Source: Moritella sp. F3 (GTDB taxonomy: Bacteria; Pseudomonadota; Gammaproteobacteria; Enterobacterales; Moritellaceae). From it: DNA of 64,000 nt. The stretch lies in the NCBI RefSeq assembly GCF_015082335.1, contig NZ_BLRL01000004.1, positions 248,001-312,000 of the forward strand, in the 5' to 3' direction. Below are positions 27,056-36,447 of this stretch, piece after piece (positions within the stretch are counted from its first letter, which is position 1; every line of letters begins with the position of its first letter). Position numbers and translations under genes: made by a program. The notes beneath the pieces were generated by a model. The model searched no databases, had not been told where the DNA came from, and saw only the letters and a program-made list of their open reading frames with translations.

Positions 27056-27325
27056 AGTAATTCCTCAGCAGATGCTTAAGTTATATAAGCTTAAATAATT
27101 AGCGCGCTAACAGTCTCTTGTTAGGCAGAATAACGAGGATTAAACTTTTTTTTAATCTCTCAAATTTTTATTTCGCTATGATAGCGATTTAATTCTAAAA
27201 AACAACTAGCAATATAGTAGGCAGCGCTGTTAATTAGAGATTGATCCCATATAACAATTCATTATATTTCTAATTTGTAGTGTAAAGCTTTGTTGATTTT
27301 ATTTCTTCGGCGGAATTTAAAGGCG

Positions 27326-27366
27326 AAGGTAATAAAAAACCTTATTTTCAGGATTATTATTACCTT
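27326..27366. repeat. Inverted repeat between cyoE and sdaA
   Basis: AAGGTAATAA (27326-27335) and TTATTACCTT (27357-27366) are perfect inverted copies, about 40 bp after the minus-strand cyoE stop. A T run within the loop (minus strand) makes it a possible weak terminator for the ctaA-cyoE unit. The rest of gap 27056-27405 is AT-rich sdaA upstream DNA. Confidence 0.5.
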
Positions 27367-27405
27367 TAACAATGAATTACTTAGGAGGGAGTTAGCGGTT
27401 TTGTT

Positions 27406-28302
27406 TTAGTAGTGAATAACCCAGTGATCCACTAACAATAATATAAATAACACCATTAGATGGATGATTGAGAATTTAAAGGTTTGAAATGCCGTTTTAC
27501 GAGTGGGTTTGAATTTTAAGCGATAAGCGTAATAAATAAAGCAACCCCCTAAGATTGTTGATCCTGCTAAGTAAAGTAAACCGCTGAGCTGGGTAAGCCA
27601 AGGCAACCAAGTGACAGGTAATAGCAATAGCGTATAAAGCAGTATCAGGGTTTTAGTATATTCCGCGCCATGGGTAACTGGGAGCATCGGGATTTTCGCT
27701 TTGGCATATTCTTTTTCTTTATGGATCGCCAGCGCCCAAAAATGGGGGGGAGTCCAAATAAAGATGATCATGACAAGTAGCAGTGCTTGGCCGGTCACTT
27801 CACCAGTCATTGCAGTCCAACCAAGCAGTGGTGGTGTGGCACCTGCAAGACCGCCGATAGCGATATTTTGTGGTGTCGCACGTTTTAAATACATGGTGTA
27901 AATCACGGCATAACCAATTAGGCTAGCGAAGGTTAACCACGCGGTTAAGGCATTAACAAATATAAATAGGGTCGCCATACCAACGACTGCCATACTTGTC
28001 GCAAAGACCAATGCTCTGGGTGTAGTAATGGTATTTTGTACTAATGGACGCTGGTGGGTTCTGGTCATGATGGCGTCAATACGCTGATCTAGAATGTGGT
28101 TGTAAGCGGCCGCGGCGGCAGACAGTAGTCCAATACCAATTATCGCTGGTACTAATAGCGCGAGACTAGGTAAATGGGGAACAGCAAGTACCATACCGAC
28201 CAATGCAGTGAGTAATAGGAGTGCCACAACCTTAGGCTTAGTGAGTTGATAGTAAGCGCGCCAGTTTGGGGCAAGCGTTAATTTAATGGATTGTGTATTC
28301 AT
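27406..28302 (-). CDS. cyoE: Protoheme IX farnesyltransferase (heme O synthase)
   Basis: Inner-membrane UbiA-type prenyltransferase that adds farnesyl to heme b to make heme O, also called CtaB. It is 298 residues from the ATG at 28302, with the NxxxDxxxD substrate motif (NHILDQRIDAIMTRTHQRPL) near residue 80 and about nine helices. I prefer this start to a GTG upstream because the ATG overlaps the ctaA stop as ATGA and follows an AGAGGTG site. It is the last gene of the oxidase assembly group. Confidence 0.94.
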   Translation of the reverse strand: MNTQSIKLTLAPNWRAYYQLTKPKVVALLLLTALVGMVLAVPHLPSLALLVPAIIGIGLLSAAAAAYNHILDQRIDAIMTRTHQRPLVQNTITTPRALVFATSMAVVGMATLFIFVNALTAWLTFASLIGYAVIYTMYLKRATPQNIAIGGLAGATPPLLGWTAMTGEVTGQALLLVMIIFIWTPPHFWALAIHKEKEYAKAKIPMLPVTHGAEYTKTLILLYTLLLLPVTWLPWLTQLSGLLYLAGSTILGGCFIYYAYRLKFKPTRKTAFQTFKFSIIHLMVLFILLLVDHWVIHY

Positions 28303-29339
28303 AGCACCTCTTGCAGTTGCTGTTGATTGAACCAAAGTAGAGTGATTAAGGTTATCAGTAAGATCGCCGCAACTAGGTTGTGTGCCACTGCAATGCCAAG
28401 TGGTAGCTGGAATAAAACATTAGCGATACCTAAGCTGACCTGTAAACAAAGAATGATAAGCAAGGCGATAGCAATGACGCGTATCTTTTTTTCGACTTGA
28501 TGCTTGAGTAATTGATAGGTTGTGAGCAGAATATAAATGATAGTCACGCCTGCCCATATTCGGTGGGTGATGTGGATATTCATTCTGGCGATAGTATCTC
28601 GAACCCCGTACTGGTAGGTGTCAGCTATGGGACTGAGGCTAAATACATCATTGAGATCAAAGCGACTTAACCAGTCTCCATTACAAATAGGCAATTCAGT
28701 GCAGACAATTGCAGCGTAATTTGAACTTGTCCAACCACCAAGCGCAATTTGAATGATGACGATTGGCAGCGCAATGGCACAATATAATTGAACGCGAGCT
28801 AAACGCTGTCTATGGAGAGGCAATATAAGAGTTTGCTGACTCTGATTATCTAAAGACTGGGTTAGTAGATTCGGTGTCATTGTTGGTCGAGATAACCGCA
28901 ATCGGAATAATATCAACAGGGATAAAATACTAAAGCCACCCAATAAATGCCCCATGACGATAATAGGCTGTAAATTCATCGTGACAGTCCACATACCTAA
29001 CGCAGCTTGAAATAAAACCAAGAGAATGAGTGCGGTTGCTAATCGGAGTTGTTGTTTTTGTTTACCACTGAGGATGAAAATGATGAGGATAAAAATACCG
29101 AGTAGTCCAGCAATATAGCGATGGATCATTTCATTCCAGGCTTTTCCTGCGTGTAATGGTTTATCTGGGTAAGCCTGTTGCGCAGAGGCAATGTCTTGTG
29201 CATTGGCTGGAACAACATTAAAGCCGTAACAGCCCGGCCAGTCTGGGCAGCCGAGCCCTGCGTCGGTAAGGCGTGTATAAGCGCCAAGAATAATAACGAT
29301 GAAGGCTAACATTATCGTCAGATTGAGTAGTTTTGGCAT
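28299..29339 (-). CDS. ctaA: Heme A synthase
   Basis: Membrane mono-oxygenase (COX15/CtaA) that oxidises heme O to heme A for cytochrome aa3-type oxidases. It has 346 residues, about eight helices in two four-helix bundles, and conserved histidines in EMIHRYIAGLLG, VMGHLLGG, HITHRIWAG and VAHNLVAAILL. The loop after helix 1 has the Cys pair LGCPDWPGCYGF. It is coupled to cyoE by a 4-nt overlap and lies 23 bp after the Sco-like gene. Confidence 0.94.
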   Translation of the reverse strand: MPKLLNLTIMLAFIVIILGAYTRLTDAGLGCPDWPGCYGFNVVPANAQDIASAQQAYPDKPLHAGKAWNEMIHRYIAGLLGIFILIIFILSGKQKQQLRLATALILLVLFQAALGMWTVTMNLQPIIVMGHLLGGFSILSLLILFRLRLSRPTMTPNLLTQSLDNQSQQTLILPLHRQRLARVQLYCAIALPIVIIQIALGGWTSSNYAAIVCTELPICNGDWLSRFDLNDVFSLSPIADTYQYGVRDTIARMNIHITHRIWAGVTIIYILLTTYQLLKHQVEKKIRVIAIALLIILCLQVSLGIANVLFQLPLGIAVAHNLVAAILLITLITLLWFNQQQLQEVL

Positions 29340-29362
29340 AGACCATCCTTGTGTATTACGGC

Positions 29363-29872
29363 TTACCCTATTTTCGATATTTTTAGTAAGCGTTTTAAAT
29401 CCTTTAATAGACCCGCTGATATTTTCATTGCAGCTGTTTTATCTGCAGGGAATTGATAACGCATGAAAATATTTCCTAGTGGATCAACTAAATATAGTGT
29501 ATCCGCACTTAATTGCTGTTGATTGACTGCGCTTAATTGTAATTTTGTGAGTGCCTGCGTATCGATATATTCAGACTCTAATGAGGGGATCGCTGTGAGG
29601 TAGCGTTGCACGCGACTGCCTTCGGAGGCGAGTAGAGTGTGTACTTGCTGGATTTGCCAGATACTTTCTTGGCAAACGACGCTGCAATTATCGGCTGGGT
29701 TGTAGAGTAGTAACCAGGCCTGAGGGCTGGATGGGATTGCGAGAGTCGGGGTTATTAATGTTCCTGCATTGGTTTTAGCCCCCTGATACCAATCATTAAC
29801 CAGCACTATTTTAGCCACTAAAATAGGTGCTATGAATAATCCGAGCATGATAAATAACGGTTTCTTTTGCAT
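29363..29872 (-). CDS. Sco-like cytochrome oxidase biogenesis protein
   Basis: 169 residues with one N-terminal membrane helix (residues 5-25) and a presumed periplasmic thioredoxin-fold domain. The motif NCSVVC gives a CxxxC pair at the position of the copper-binding site in Sco proteins. YLVDPLGNIFMRYQFP matches the end of Sco/thioredoxin folds. The usual Sco histidine is not obvious. It lies between SURF1 and ctaA, as small unnamed genes do in other gammaproteobacterial oxidase clusters, so a role in copper delivery or thiol reduction is inferred. Confidence 0.7.
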   Translation of the reverse strand: MQKKPLFIMLGLFIAPILVAKIVLVNDWYQGAKTNAGTLITPTLAIPSSPQAWLLLYNPADNCSVVCQESIWQIQQVHTLLASEGSRVQRYLTAIPSLESEYIDTQALTKLQLSAVNQQQLSADTLYLVDPLGNIFMRYQFPADKTAAMKISAGLLKDLKRLLKISKIG

Positions 29873-29912
29873 GACTAATCCTTATCTTGCGTACTATGTT
29901 CGTTTGTTAGAG

Positions 29913-30638
29913 TTAGTATTTTTTTATCCAGTAACCACTGCATAGACTTAATGCAAATGCTAAGGCAAACCATTGCACAGCATAAGCGATATGTTTTGCT
30001 GGTGGCATGACGGTGATTTGCCACGTTTTGTTAAAGCCAACCGTGGAATTATGCTCCAGCTGCAATAATAGTGGTTTCAATGGGGTATCTAAATAAGATT
30101 GCAGTTGTAAGATGTCCGTACGTTGCACCAGCAATACGTTGTCTTTACTAGCACTGATATTATCTCCGAGTAACCAAGGCGAGCCTTGTGGGGCGCTTAA
30201 TGTGCCGTTTAAATGATAGAGACCTGTGAATTTGGGGATCTCCGGCAGTACCTGCCGTGATGGCGATGCGGCTAGCCATCCAAGATTAACCAATATGGTA
30301 TTTTCATCGCTGTGAAAAGGCAGATATAAGTGGTAACCGATACGTTTATGATTGATCTGGTTATCGAGTAATATCGGCTGTTGATTGTCAAAAGAGCCTT
30401 GTAATGATACTTGATGATGTAAGTTATCTGCTTTCACTTGGCTTAATGTCGTGATGGTGACTTGCTCAATATCCAATAGCGCTTGCTTTTCTTGCGCTCG
30501 TGCAAGCTGCCATAGTCCTAATTTAATACAGATTCCGACGGCAAATAGACTAAAAACCACAAACCCAATTAAACGCTTAGGGTGGTTATATTTGGGCTTA
30601 GACTTAGCTTTAGGTATGGCATCAACATGTGTTTGCAT
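29913..30638 (-). CDS. SURF1 family oxidase assembly protein
   Basis: 241 residues with the SURF1 layout: one membrane helix near each end (residues 24-44 and 220-237) and a periplasmic domain between. Family motifs GLWQLARAQEKQALL, LVNLGWLAA and HIAYAVQWFALA are visible. SURF1 helps insert heme A into subunit I. It is the first gene of the SURF1-Sco-like-ctaA-cyoE unit, with 40 bp to the next gene. Confidence 0.92.
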   Translation of the reverse strand: MQTHVDAIPKAKSKPKYNHPKRLIGFVVFSLFAVGICIKLGLWQLARAQEKQALLDIEQVTITTLSQVKADNLHHQVSLQGSFDNQQPILLDNQINHKRIGYHLYLPFHSDENTILVNLGWLAASPSRQVLPEIPKFTGLYHLNGTLSAPQGSPWLLGDNISASKDNVLLVQRTDILQLQSYLDTPLKPLLLQLEHNSTVGFNKTWQITVMPPAKHIAYAVQWFALAFALSLCSGYWIKKY

Positions 30639-30743
30639 ATCTACTCTCGATCAATAGTAGCGTGCAATTAAGCATAGAGTTGATTTAATAGAAAGGGAGT
30701 AAAACAGTAGAAATATTAAACTTATAAGTAACTTACAGAGTAA

Positions 30744-30768
30744 TATCCCAGTACAGGGTACTGGGATA
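30744..30768 (-). terminator. Hairpin after pyrC
   Basis: TATCCCAGTAC-AGG-GTACTGGGATA is a perfect 11-bp stem with a 3-nt loop, 22 bp after the minus-strand pyrC stop. No clear T run follows, so it may be a weak terminator or an mRNA end structure. Confidence 0.5.
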
Positions 30769-30790
30769 GCAACACATCACTAAAGCGGTG

Positions 30791-31822
30791 TTATTTTACT
30801 TGCCAAGCGATAGTCTCGCCAGTTCTGATTGGCACCATCTTCGCGTCACCAAATGGTAGCGTTGTTGGTACTAGCCATGCCGACTTTTCTAACGTGATCG
30901 TGTCAGCGTTGCGTGGTAAATTGTAAAAATCAGGGCCATTGAAGCTGGCGAATGCTTCTAGTTTATCAAGCGCATTTTCTTGTTCAAATACTTCAGCATA
31001 AAGTTCAATTGCAGCATGCGATGTGTAAGCACCTGCACAACCACAAGCAGACTCTTTCTTATCATCGGCGTGTGGTGCTGAATCTGTTCCAAGGAAGAAC
31101 TTATTGCTACCGCTCGTTGCCGCTTGGATCAAGGCCGCTTGATGGGTATTACGCTTCAAAATTGGTAAGCAATAATAGTGTGGCTTAATGCCGCCAACTA
31201 ACATGTGGTTACGATTGAACAGTAAGTGATGGGCTGTGATTGTTGCAGCAATATTATCACTGGCGTTATTCACGAACTCAACAGCATCAGCAGTGGTGAT
31301 GTGCTCAAGTACAATTTTCAAATTGGGGAAATCAGCAACAACAGGCTTCAATACTGTATCTAAGTAGACTTTTTCACGGTCAAAAATGTCGATGTCTGCA
31401 TCTGTTACTTCACCATGTAATAACAATGGCATGCCTGCATCTTGTAATGCTTGTAGTGCAGGGTAAACATTTTTAATTGACGTCACGCCTGATGATGAAT
31501 TTGTTGTTGCGCCAGCAGGATAAAGCTTTGCCGCATAAACAATACCCGTTGCTTTTGCTGCGTGGATATCTTCAGCCGTTGTTTGATCAGTAAGGTAGAT
31601 AGTCATTAATGGACTAAATGAAGAATTCGCAGGTACGTTAGCTAAAATACGTTGATGATATTCTTTGGCGATCTCAGCATTTGTTACTGGCGGTACTAGG
31701 TTAGGCATAATGATAGCACGGCCCATGTAACGACTAATGTCAGCAACAGTATGTTTTAAAACATCACCATCTCGAAGGTGTAAGTGCCAGTCGTCTGGGC
31801 GGGTGATCGTTAAAGTTTCCAT
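30791..31822 (-). CDS. pyrC: Dihydroorotase
   Basis: Third enzyme of pyrimidine synthesis, closing carbamoyl-aspartate to dihydroorotate. The 343-residue length matches class II PyrC. The zinc ligands [10 protein letters not shown] are at the N-terminus, and the carbamylated lysine region is [17 protein letters not shown]. Later metal or catalytic parts are [15 protein letters not shown] and LGTDSAPH. The ATG has a GGAGAAATCAA site. Its position between the two halves of the cytochrome oxidase cluster is odd; no functional link is known. Confidence 0.95.
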   Translation of the reverse strand: METLTITRPDDWHLHLRDGDVLKHTVADISRYMGRAIIMPNLVPPVTNAEIAKEYHQRILANVPANSSFSPLMTIYLTDQTTAEDIHAAKATGIVYAAKLYPAGATTNSSSGVTSIKNVYPALQALQDAGMPLLLHGEVTDADIDIFDREKVYLDTVLKPVVADFPNLKIVLEHITTADAVEFVNNASDNIAATITAHHLLFNRNHMLVGGIKPHYYCLPILKRNTHQAALIQAATSGSNKFFLGTDSAPHADDKKESACGCAGAYTSHAAIELYAEVFEQENALDKLEAFASFNGPDFYNLPRNADTITLEKSAWLVPTTLPFGDAKMVPIRTGETIAWQVK

Positions 31823-31907
31823 TTGATTTCTCCATCGCTAATTTCCGGAGATTCTAAAGATTAATGCTGGTGAAGTCAAAGAGCTAGTATCAATTGATGC
31901 GAAAAGA

Positions 31908-31952
31908 CGATACCAAGTAAGTCTATAGTTAATTTTAGCTTATTTGGTATCG
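31908..31952 (-). terminator. Long hairpin between ctaE and pyrC
   Basis: CGATACCAAGTAAG (31908-31921) pairs with CTTATTTGGTATCG (31939-31952), 14 bp with one wobble. On the minus strand TCTTTTC follows. It probably ends or attenuates the ctaCDGE transcript. Confidence 0.6.
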
Positions 31953-32004
31953 AAGTCATGACGTGATTTGTGTCGCGATAGTGAAACACTTTACTGATAA
32001 ATGG

Positions 32005-32901
32005 TTAAACGATGTAGACAAAGATAAATAAAATAATCCAAACGACATCCACAAAATGCCAGTACCAAGCTGATGCTTCAAAAGCAAAGTGTTTACCTGG
32101 GGTAAAATGGCCATTAATGACCCGTAATAACATCACGGTTAACATGATCACGCCTAAGGTAACGTGCATGCCATGAAAGCCTGTGAGTATATAAAAAGTA
32201 TTGCCATAGACACCGGAGTCAAAGCGTAATGATAGCGCTTGATAAGCGTGTATGTACTCTTCAGCTTGGAAAAATAAGAAAGTAACTCCAAGAGTCACAG
32301 TAATCGCTAACCAAGTCACTAGTTTCGCGCGGTGTTTGGCGATCAGGTTATGGTGAGCGAAATGTAGTGTTACTGATGAACTAATTAAAATGACAGTATT
32401 AATTAATGGTAATCCATACCAAGGCATTGCTTGGGTTACCCTACCATCAGGCGTTGTTGTTAGTGGCCATGTGGGGATAAACTCAGACCAAATTACGTCA
32501 TGGGTCATGGCATTATTACCTTCACCACCAAGCCAAGGGATCGACAAGTTACGTAGATAAAATAATACCCCGAATAACGCCACAAAAAACATCACTTCAG
32601 AAAAAATAAACCACAGCATGCCCATCCGAAATGAACGGTCGAGCTGTTCATTGTAGAGACCTTTCATCGATTCGTTGATGACATTACGAAACCAACTAAT
32701 CAGCATGAATAATAAAATGGCGATACCAACAAATAAAATAGGGATGCCGGTATTGCTACCTTCCTTACCGATGAGTTGTACTGTGGTCGCTGCGCCAATA
32801 GCAATAATAAACAGTGCAATGGCCCCGACTAAAGGCCAAATACTACTGGCTGGTACGTAGTAATTTTTGGGTGCTTTGGCATATTCGTTATTATCTTGCA
32901 T
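32005..32901 (-). CDS. ctaE: Cytochrome c oxidase subunit III
   Basis: 298-residue integral membrane subunit with about seven helices, including RSFRMGMLWFIFSEVMFFVA, the conserved FFQAEEY segment and FYILTGFHGMHVTLG. It ends with the usual AWYWHFVDVVWIILFIFVYI. It stabilises the catalytic subunit. The N-terminal YYVPASSIWPLVGAIALF region is typical of the proteobacterial type. Ribosome binding site AGGAG. Last gene of ctaCDGE, 21 bp after ctaG. Confidence 0.96.
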   Translation of the reverse strand: MQDNNEYAKAPKNYYVPASSIWPLVGAIALFIIAIGAATTVQLIGKEGSNTGIPILFVGIAILLFMLISWFRNVINESMKGLYNEQLDRSFRMGMLWFIFSEVMFFVALFGVLFYLRNLSIPWLGGEGNNAMTHDVIWSEFIPTWPLTTTPDGRVTQAMPWYGLPLINTVILISSSVTLHFAHHNLIAKHRAKLVTWLAITVTLGVTFLFFQAEEYIHAYQALSLRFDSGVYGNTFYILTGFHGMHVTLGVIMLTVMLLRVINGHFTPGKHFAFEASAWYWHFVDVVWIILFIFVYIV

Positions 32902-32922
32902 TACAAGGCTCCTAGCGCATCG

Positions 32923-33474
32923 CTACTTTTGTTGGCTCATTGCTAAATCAGTTGTTGGCTCGTTTTTAAACAAGGTGTAGGCGAGGGTTAATGTCGATAT
33001 ATCAGCAGGGATGTTTGGGTCGATATAAAAAATAAGTGGCATCATCGCCTCTGCATTGGCCGCTAACATTTGTTCTTGGAAACAAAAACACTCTGTTTTA
33101 ACTAAGTACTGCGCGCCATACCCTGGGCTAATCGACGGGACGGCGCGGCCAAAGGTGTCTTGAGCACTTTGATTTGTGGCGACAAAGCTGACTTGATAAC
33201 GTTCACCGGGATGTAACTCAATGCTGTTAATCTCAGGTTTAAATTTCCAAGGCAGCTGCTTGCTTAGATAGGTGACAAACTCAACTTTCACAGTGCGAGA
33301 CTCATCGACAGTTGTCATCGGTACGGATGACTCTCGGCTAAAATCTTTGCCGTTTAGTCCGGTAATGTCACAAAAAACATCATAGAGTGGTACTAAGGCA
33401 AAACCAAAACCGAACATACCGACGGCGCTAAAAATTAGCAGTCGTAAGTGTTTTTTTATTTTCGGCGCTGTCAT
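32923..33474 (-). CDS. ctaG: Cytochrome c oxidase assembly protein CtaG (Cox11)
   Basis: Delivers copper to the CuB site of subunit I. It is 183 residues with one N-terminal helix (about residues 10-30) and a periplasmic immunoglobulin-like domain. The copper motif CFCF is present (VKTECFCFQEQML), as is VPLYDVFCDITGLNG near the helix. Its start overlaps the ctaD stop by one base (TAATG), so translation is coupled. Confidence 0.95.
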   Translation of the reverse strand: MTAPKIKKHLRLLIFSAVGMFGFGFALVPLYDVFCDITGLNGKDFSRESSVPMTTVDESRTVKVEFVTYLSKQLPWKFKPEINSIELHPGERYQVSFVATNQSAQDTFGRAVPSISPGYGAQYLVKTECFCFQEQMLAANAEAMMPLIFYIDPNIPADISTLTLAYTLFKNEPTTDLAMSQQK

Positions 33475-35096
33475 TATTTCACCTCTGGCGGTGTATCAAA
33501 GGTGTGATAAGGCGCTGGTGAGGGCACTGTCCATTCTAATCCTTCAGCACCTTCCCATGGTTTTGCTGGGGCTTTTTGACCACCACGAACCGCCATAATA
33601 ACCACAGCAACGAAAATCAACTGAGACAGTCCAAATAGGAAACCACCAATACTGACTATTTTATTGATATCAGCAAATTGCAATGCGTAGTCAGGAATTC
33701 GGCGTGGCATACCGGCAAGTCCTAAGAAATGCATTGGGAAAAACAAGATGTTGACCGAGATAAGTGAACACCAAAAATGCCATTTACCCAGTGTTTCATT
33801 GAACATAAAGCCTGTCCATTTCGGTAGCCAGTAATAGGCCGCTGCCATAATCGAGAACACGGCGCCAGTAACCAGTACGTAATGAAAATGTGCCACAACA
33901 AAATAAGTATCATGGTATTGAAAGTCAGCGGGGGTGATCGCCAGCATTAATCCTGAAAACCCACCGATAGTAAATAGGACGATGAACGCCAGTGAAAATA
34001 ACATCGGCACTTCAAAGGTGATAGACCCACGCCAGAGTGTTGAAACCCAGTTAAATATTTTCACCCCTGTTGGCACTGATATCAGCATGGTGCAATACAT
34101 AAAGAATAGTTCTGCGGCAAGCGGTAAACCGACGGTAAACATGTGATGCGCCCACACAGTGAAACTTAAAATAGCAATGGATGCAGTGGCGTATACCATC
34201 GAGTGATAACCAAATAATTGCTTACGAGCAAAGGTTGGAATTATTGCGGAGATGATGCCAAACGATGGCAAGATCATAATATAAACTTCGGGGTGACCAA
34301 AGAACCAGAATATATGTTGAAAGAGTACGGGATCACCACCGCCAGCGGCATCAAAGAAACTGGTACCAAAATACTTATCGGTCAAGATCATGGTCACCGC
34401 GCCCGCTAATACCGGCATCACAGCAATTAATAGGAATGCGGTAATTAACCAGGTCCATACGAACATTGGCATTTTCATTAATGTCATGCCCGGTGCGCGC
34501 ATATTTAAAATCGTCACGATGACGTTAATGGCGCCCATTATCGAACTGATCCCCATTAAATGTACTGAGAATACAAACATTGCAGTACTGTCGGGACTGT
34601 ACTTAGTTGATAACGGTGGATAGAAGGTCCAACCAAAGTTAGGGCCCCCACCTTCTGTAAATAGTGATAACAGCAATAATGAAAAGGCAAACGGTAAAAT
34701 CCAAAAGCTCCAGTTATTCATGCGTGGCAGGGCCATGTCCGGCGCACCTATCATCAAGGGCAGCATCCAGTTAGCCAGGCCGACAAAGGCTGGCATCACA
34801 GCACCAAATACCATGATTAAGCCGTGTGATGTGGTCATTTGGTTGAAAAAGTTAGGCTCAACTAATTGTAGGCCTGGTTGGAATAACTCGGCACGAATGA
34901 TCATTGCCATGGCGCCACCAATAAAAAACATGGTTAAGCTAAACCACAGATACAGGCTACCAATGTCTTTGTGGTTAGTCGAAAATAACCAACGTTTATA
35001 GCCTTTCGGTGCACCGTGGTGTTCGTCATCGTGCAGTGCTTCAGGAATAGAGTTCATTACTTGCTCTGCATTATCTTTTAATTGTATATCGCTCAT
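33474..35096 (-). CDS. ctaD: Cytochrome c oxidase subunit I
   Basis: Catalytic subunit, 540 residues, about twelve helices, carrying heme a and the heme a3/CuB centre. The heme/CuB motifs are visible: TSHGLIMVFGAVMPAF (heme a His), WFFGHPEVYIMILP (CuB His and cross-linked Tyr), WAHHMFTVG (CuB His pair) and FVVAHFHYVLVTG (heme His pair). It is the aa3/caa3 type rather than a quinol oxidase, judged with the cytochrome c fused to subunit II. Confidence 0.97.
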   Translation of the reverse strand: MSDIQLKDNAEQVMNSIPEALHDDEHHGAPKGYKRWLFSTNHKDIGSLYLWFSLTMFFIGGAMAMIIRAELFQPGLQLVEPNFFNQMTTSHGLIMVFGAVMPAFVGLANWMLPLMIGAPDMALPRMNNWSFWILPFAFSLLLLSLFTEGGGPNFGWTFYPPLSTKYSPDSTAMFVFSVHLMGISSIMGAINVIVTILNMRAPGMTLMKMPMFVWTWLITAFLLIAVMPVLAGAVTMILTDKYFGTSFFDAAGGGDPVLFQHIFWFFGHPEVYIMILPSFGIISAIIPTFARKQLFGYHSMVYATASIAILSFTVWAHHMFTVGLPLAAELFFMYCTMLISVPTGVKIFNWVSTLWRGSITFEVPMLFSLAFIVLFTIGGFSGLMLAITPADFQYHDTYFVVAHFHYVLVTGAVFSIMAAAYYWLPKWTGFMFNETLGKWHFWCSLISVNILFFPMHFLGLAGMPRRIPDYALQFADINKIVSIGGFLFGLSQLIFVAVVIMAVRGGQKAPAKPWEGAEGLEWTVPSPAPYHTFDTPPEVK

Positions 35097-35118
35097 GTGC
35101 AGTCCCTTGAATTACCGA

Positions 35119-36264
35119 TTAGTTGCTATTGTTTAATGCAGTGTCAATTTGCGCTGGCTGTACAATGTCACCGGTGTTATTTTCCCAAGCATTACGTTCA
35201 TAGGTGATAACTGCTGCGAGCTCTTTTTTAGTTAACTGTTTGGCAAAGGCAGCCATTGCGGTGCCGGATACCCCGTGCAGGACAATATCGATGTGTTTAT
35301 TCACATCGCCAAGTGCAATAGGGCTGTTTTTAAGTGCCGGGAATGCGCCTGGAATACCTAGCCCTCCAGCTTGATGGCAAGCTGCGCAAGTGCGGTTATA
35401 GACTTCTTTGCCGAGCATCATCATTGCAGGCATGTCTAGCGTTTGCGTCAGACTTTCTTGTTCTGCTTGTAACTGTTGTTTGGCTGTTACTTTTGCTTGC
35501 GCTAGCCAAGTATCAAATGCTGCAGGTTCTAGCGCTGTAACCACGATTGGCATGAAACCATGATCTTTGCCGCATAACTCAGCGCATTGGCCACGGTAGG
35601 TTCCAGGTGTATCAATTTTGGTCCAAGCTTCATTAATAAAACCGGGGTTGGCGTCCTTCTTTACCGCAAAGGCGGGTACCCACCAGGAATGGATCACATC
35701 ATCAGCAGTGATCAAGAAACGGATTTTTTTATTGGTGGGTAATACGAGCGGGTTATCGACCTCTTTGAGGTAATGCGGCTGTTTTACTACTTCATTATTA
35801 ATCTCTGCTTGGCTGGTGGTTAAACGGCTATAAAACTCAAGGTCATCATCGAAATAGCGATAATGCCATTTCCATTGTGAGCCGGTGATTTGAATGGTGA
35901 TATCTGCTTCTGTGGTATCTTCCATCAAGATTAACGCTTGTGTGGAAGGCACGGCCATTGCAATTAAAATGACGATCGGGATCGCAGTCCAAATAATTTC
36001 AACCGTGGTGCTTTCATGAAACTTGGCGGCCACGGCACCTTTGGATTTACGGTGACGATATAAAGACCAAAACATAATGCCAAATACAATGACCGCAATC
36101 GCTATACATATATAGAGAATGGTCATGTGTAAGTTATAAACTGTGTTGCTGATCCCCGTCACGCCCTCGGTCATATTCAGTGTTGACTGCTGGGCAAATA
36201 GCGGTGTTGATCCCATCCCTAGTACAAATGCGACTAATGTTATCGTTAGTTTAGATAAGCGCAC
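35119..36264 (-). CDS. ctaC: Cytochrome c oxidase subunit II with fused cytochrome c
   Basis: 381 residues from the GTG at 36264. I chose this over upstream starts because GAGGGAGG precedes it and the protein then begins with a clean signal peptide ending LFAQQ. There are two membrane helices (about residues 40-65 and 85-105), then the CuA domain with HSWWVPAFAVKKDANPG and CAELCGKDHGFMP (Cys227, Cys231). A C-terminal cytochrome c domain follows with CAACH at residues 293-297. This caa3-like arrangement accepts electrons directly from soluble cytochrome c. First gene of the ctaCDGE unit. Confidence 0.94.
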   Translation of the reverse strand: MRLSKLTITLVAFVLGMGSTPLFAQQSTLNMTEGVTGISNTVYNLHMTILYICIAIAVIVFGIMFWSLYRHRKSKGAVAAKFHESTTVEIIWTAIPIVILIAMAVPSTQALILMEDTTEADITIQITGSQWKWHYRYFDDDLEFYSRLTTSQAEINNEVVKQPHYLKEVDNPLVLPTNKKIRFLITADDVIHSWWVPAFAVKKDANPGFINEAWTKIDTPGTYRGQCAELCGKDHGFMPIVVTALEPAAFDTWLAQAKVTAKQQLQAEQESLTQTLDMPAMMMLGKEVYNRTCAACHQAGGLGIPGAFPALKNSPIALGDVNKHIDIVLHGVSGTAMAAFAKQLTKKELAAVITYERNAWENNTGDIVQPAQIDTALNNSN

Positions 36265-36447
36265 ATAACCTCCCTCAAAATTATCCATAATGACTCGCAA
36301 AATATAGATTAGATAATGAGTGAATTGTGTTAGCTCTCTGCGACAACTGTCAGCATTTAACAATCCACTGTTATTTGCCGAAGTATAGTTACAGAAATGT
36401 TAATTGCGCTATTTATGATGAAGATAAACGACTTTATCTGTCGTGTT

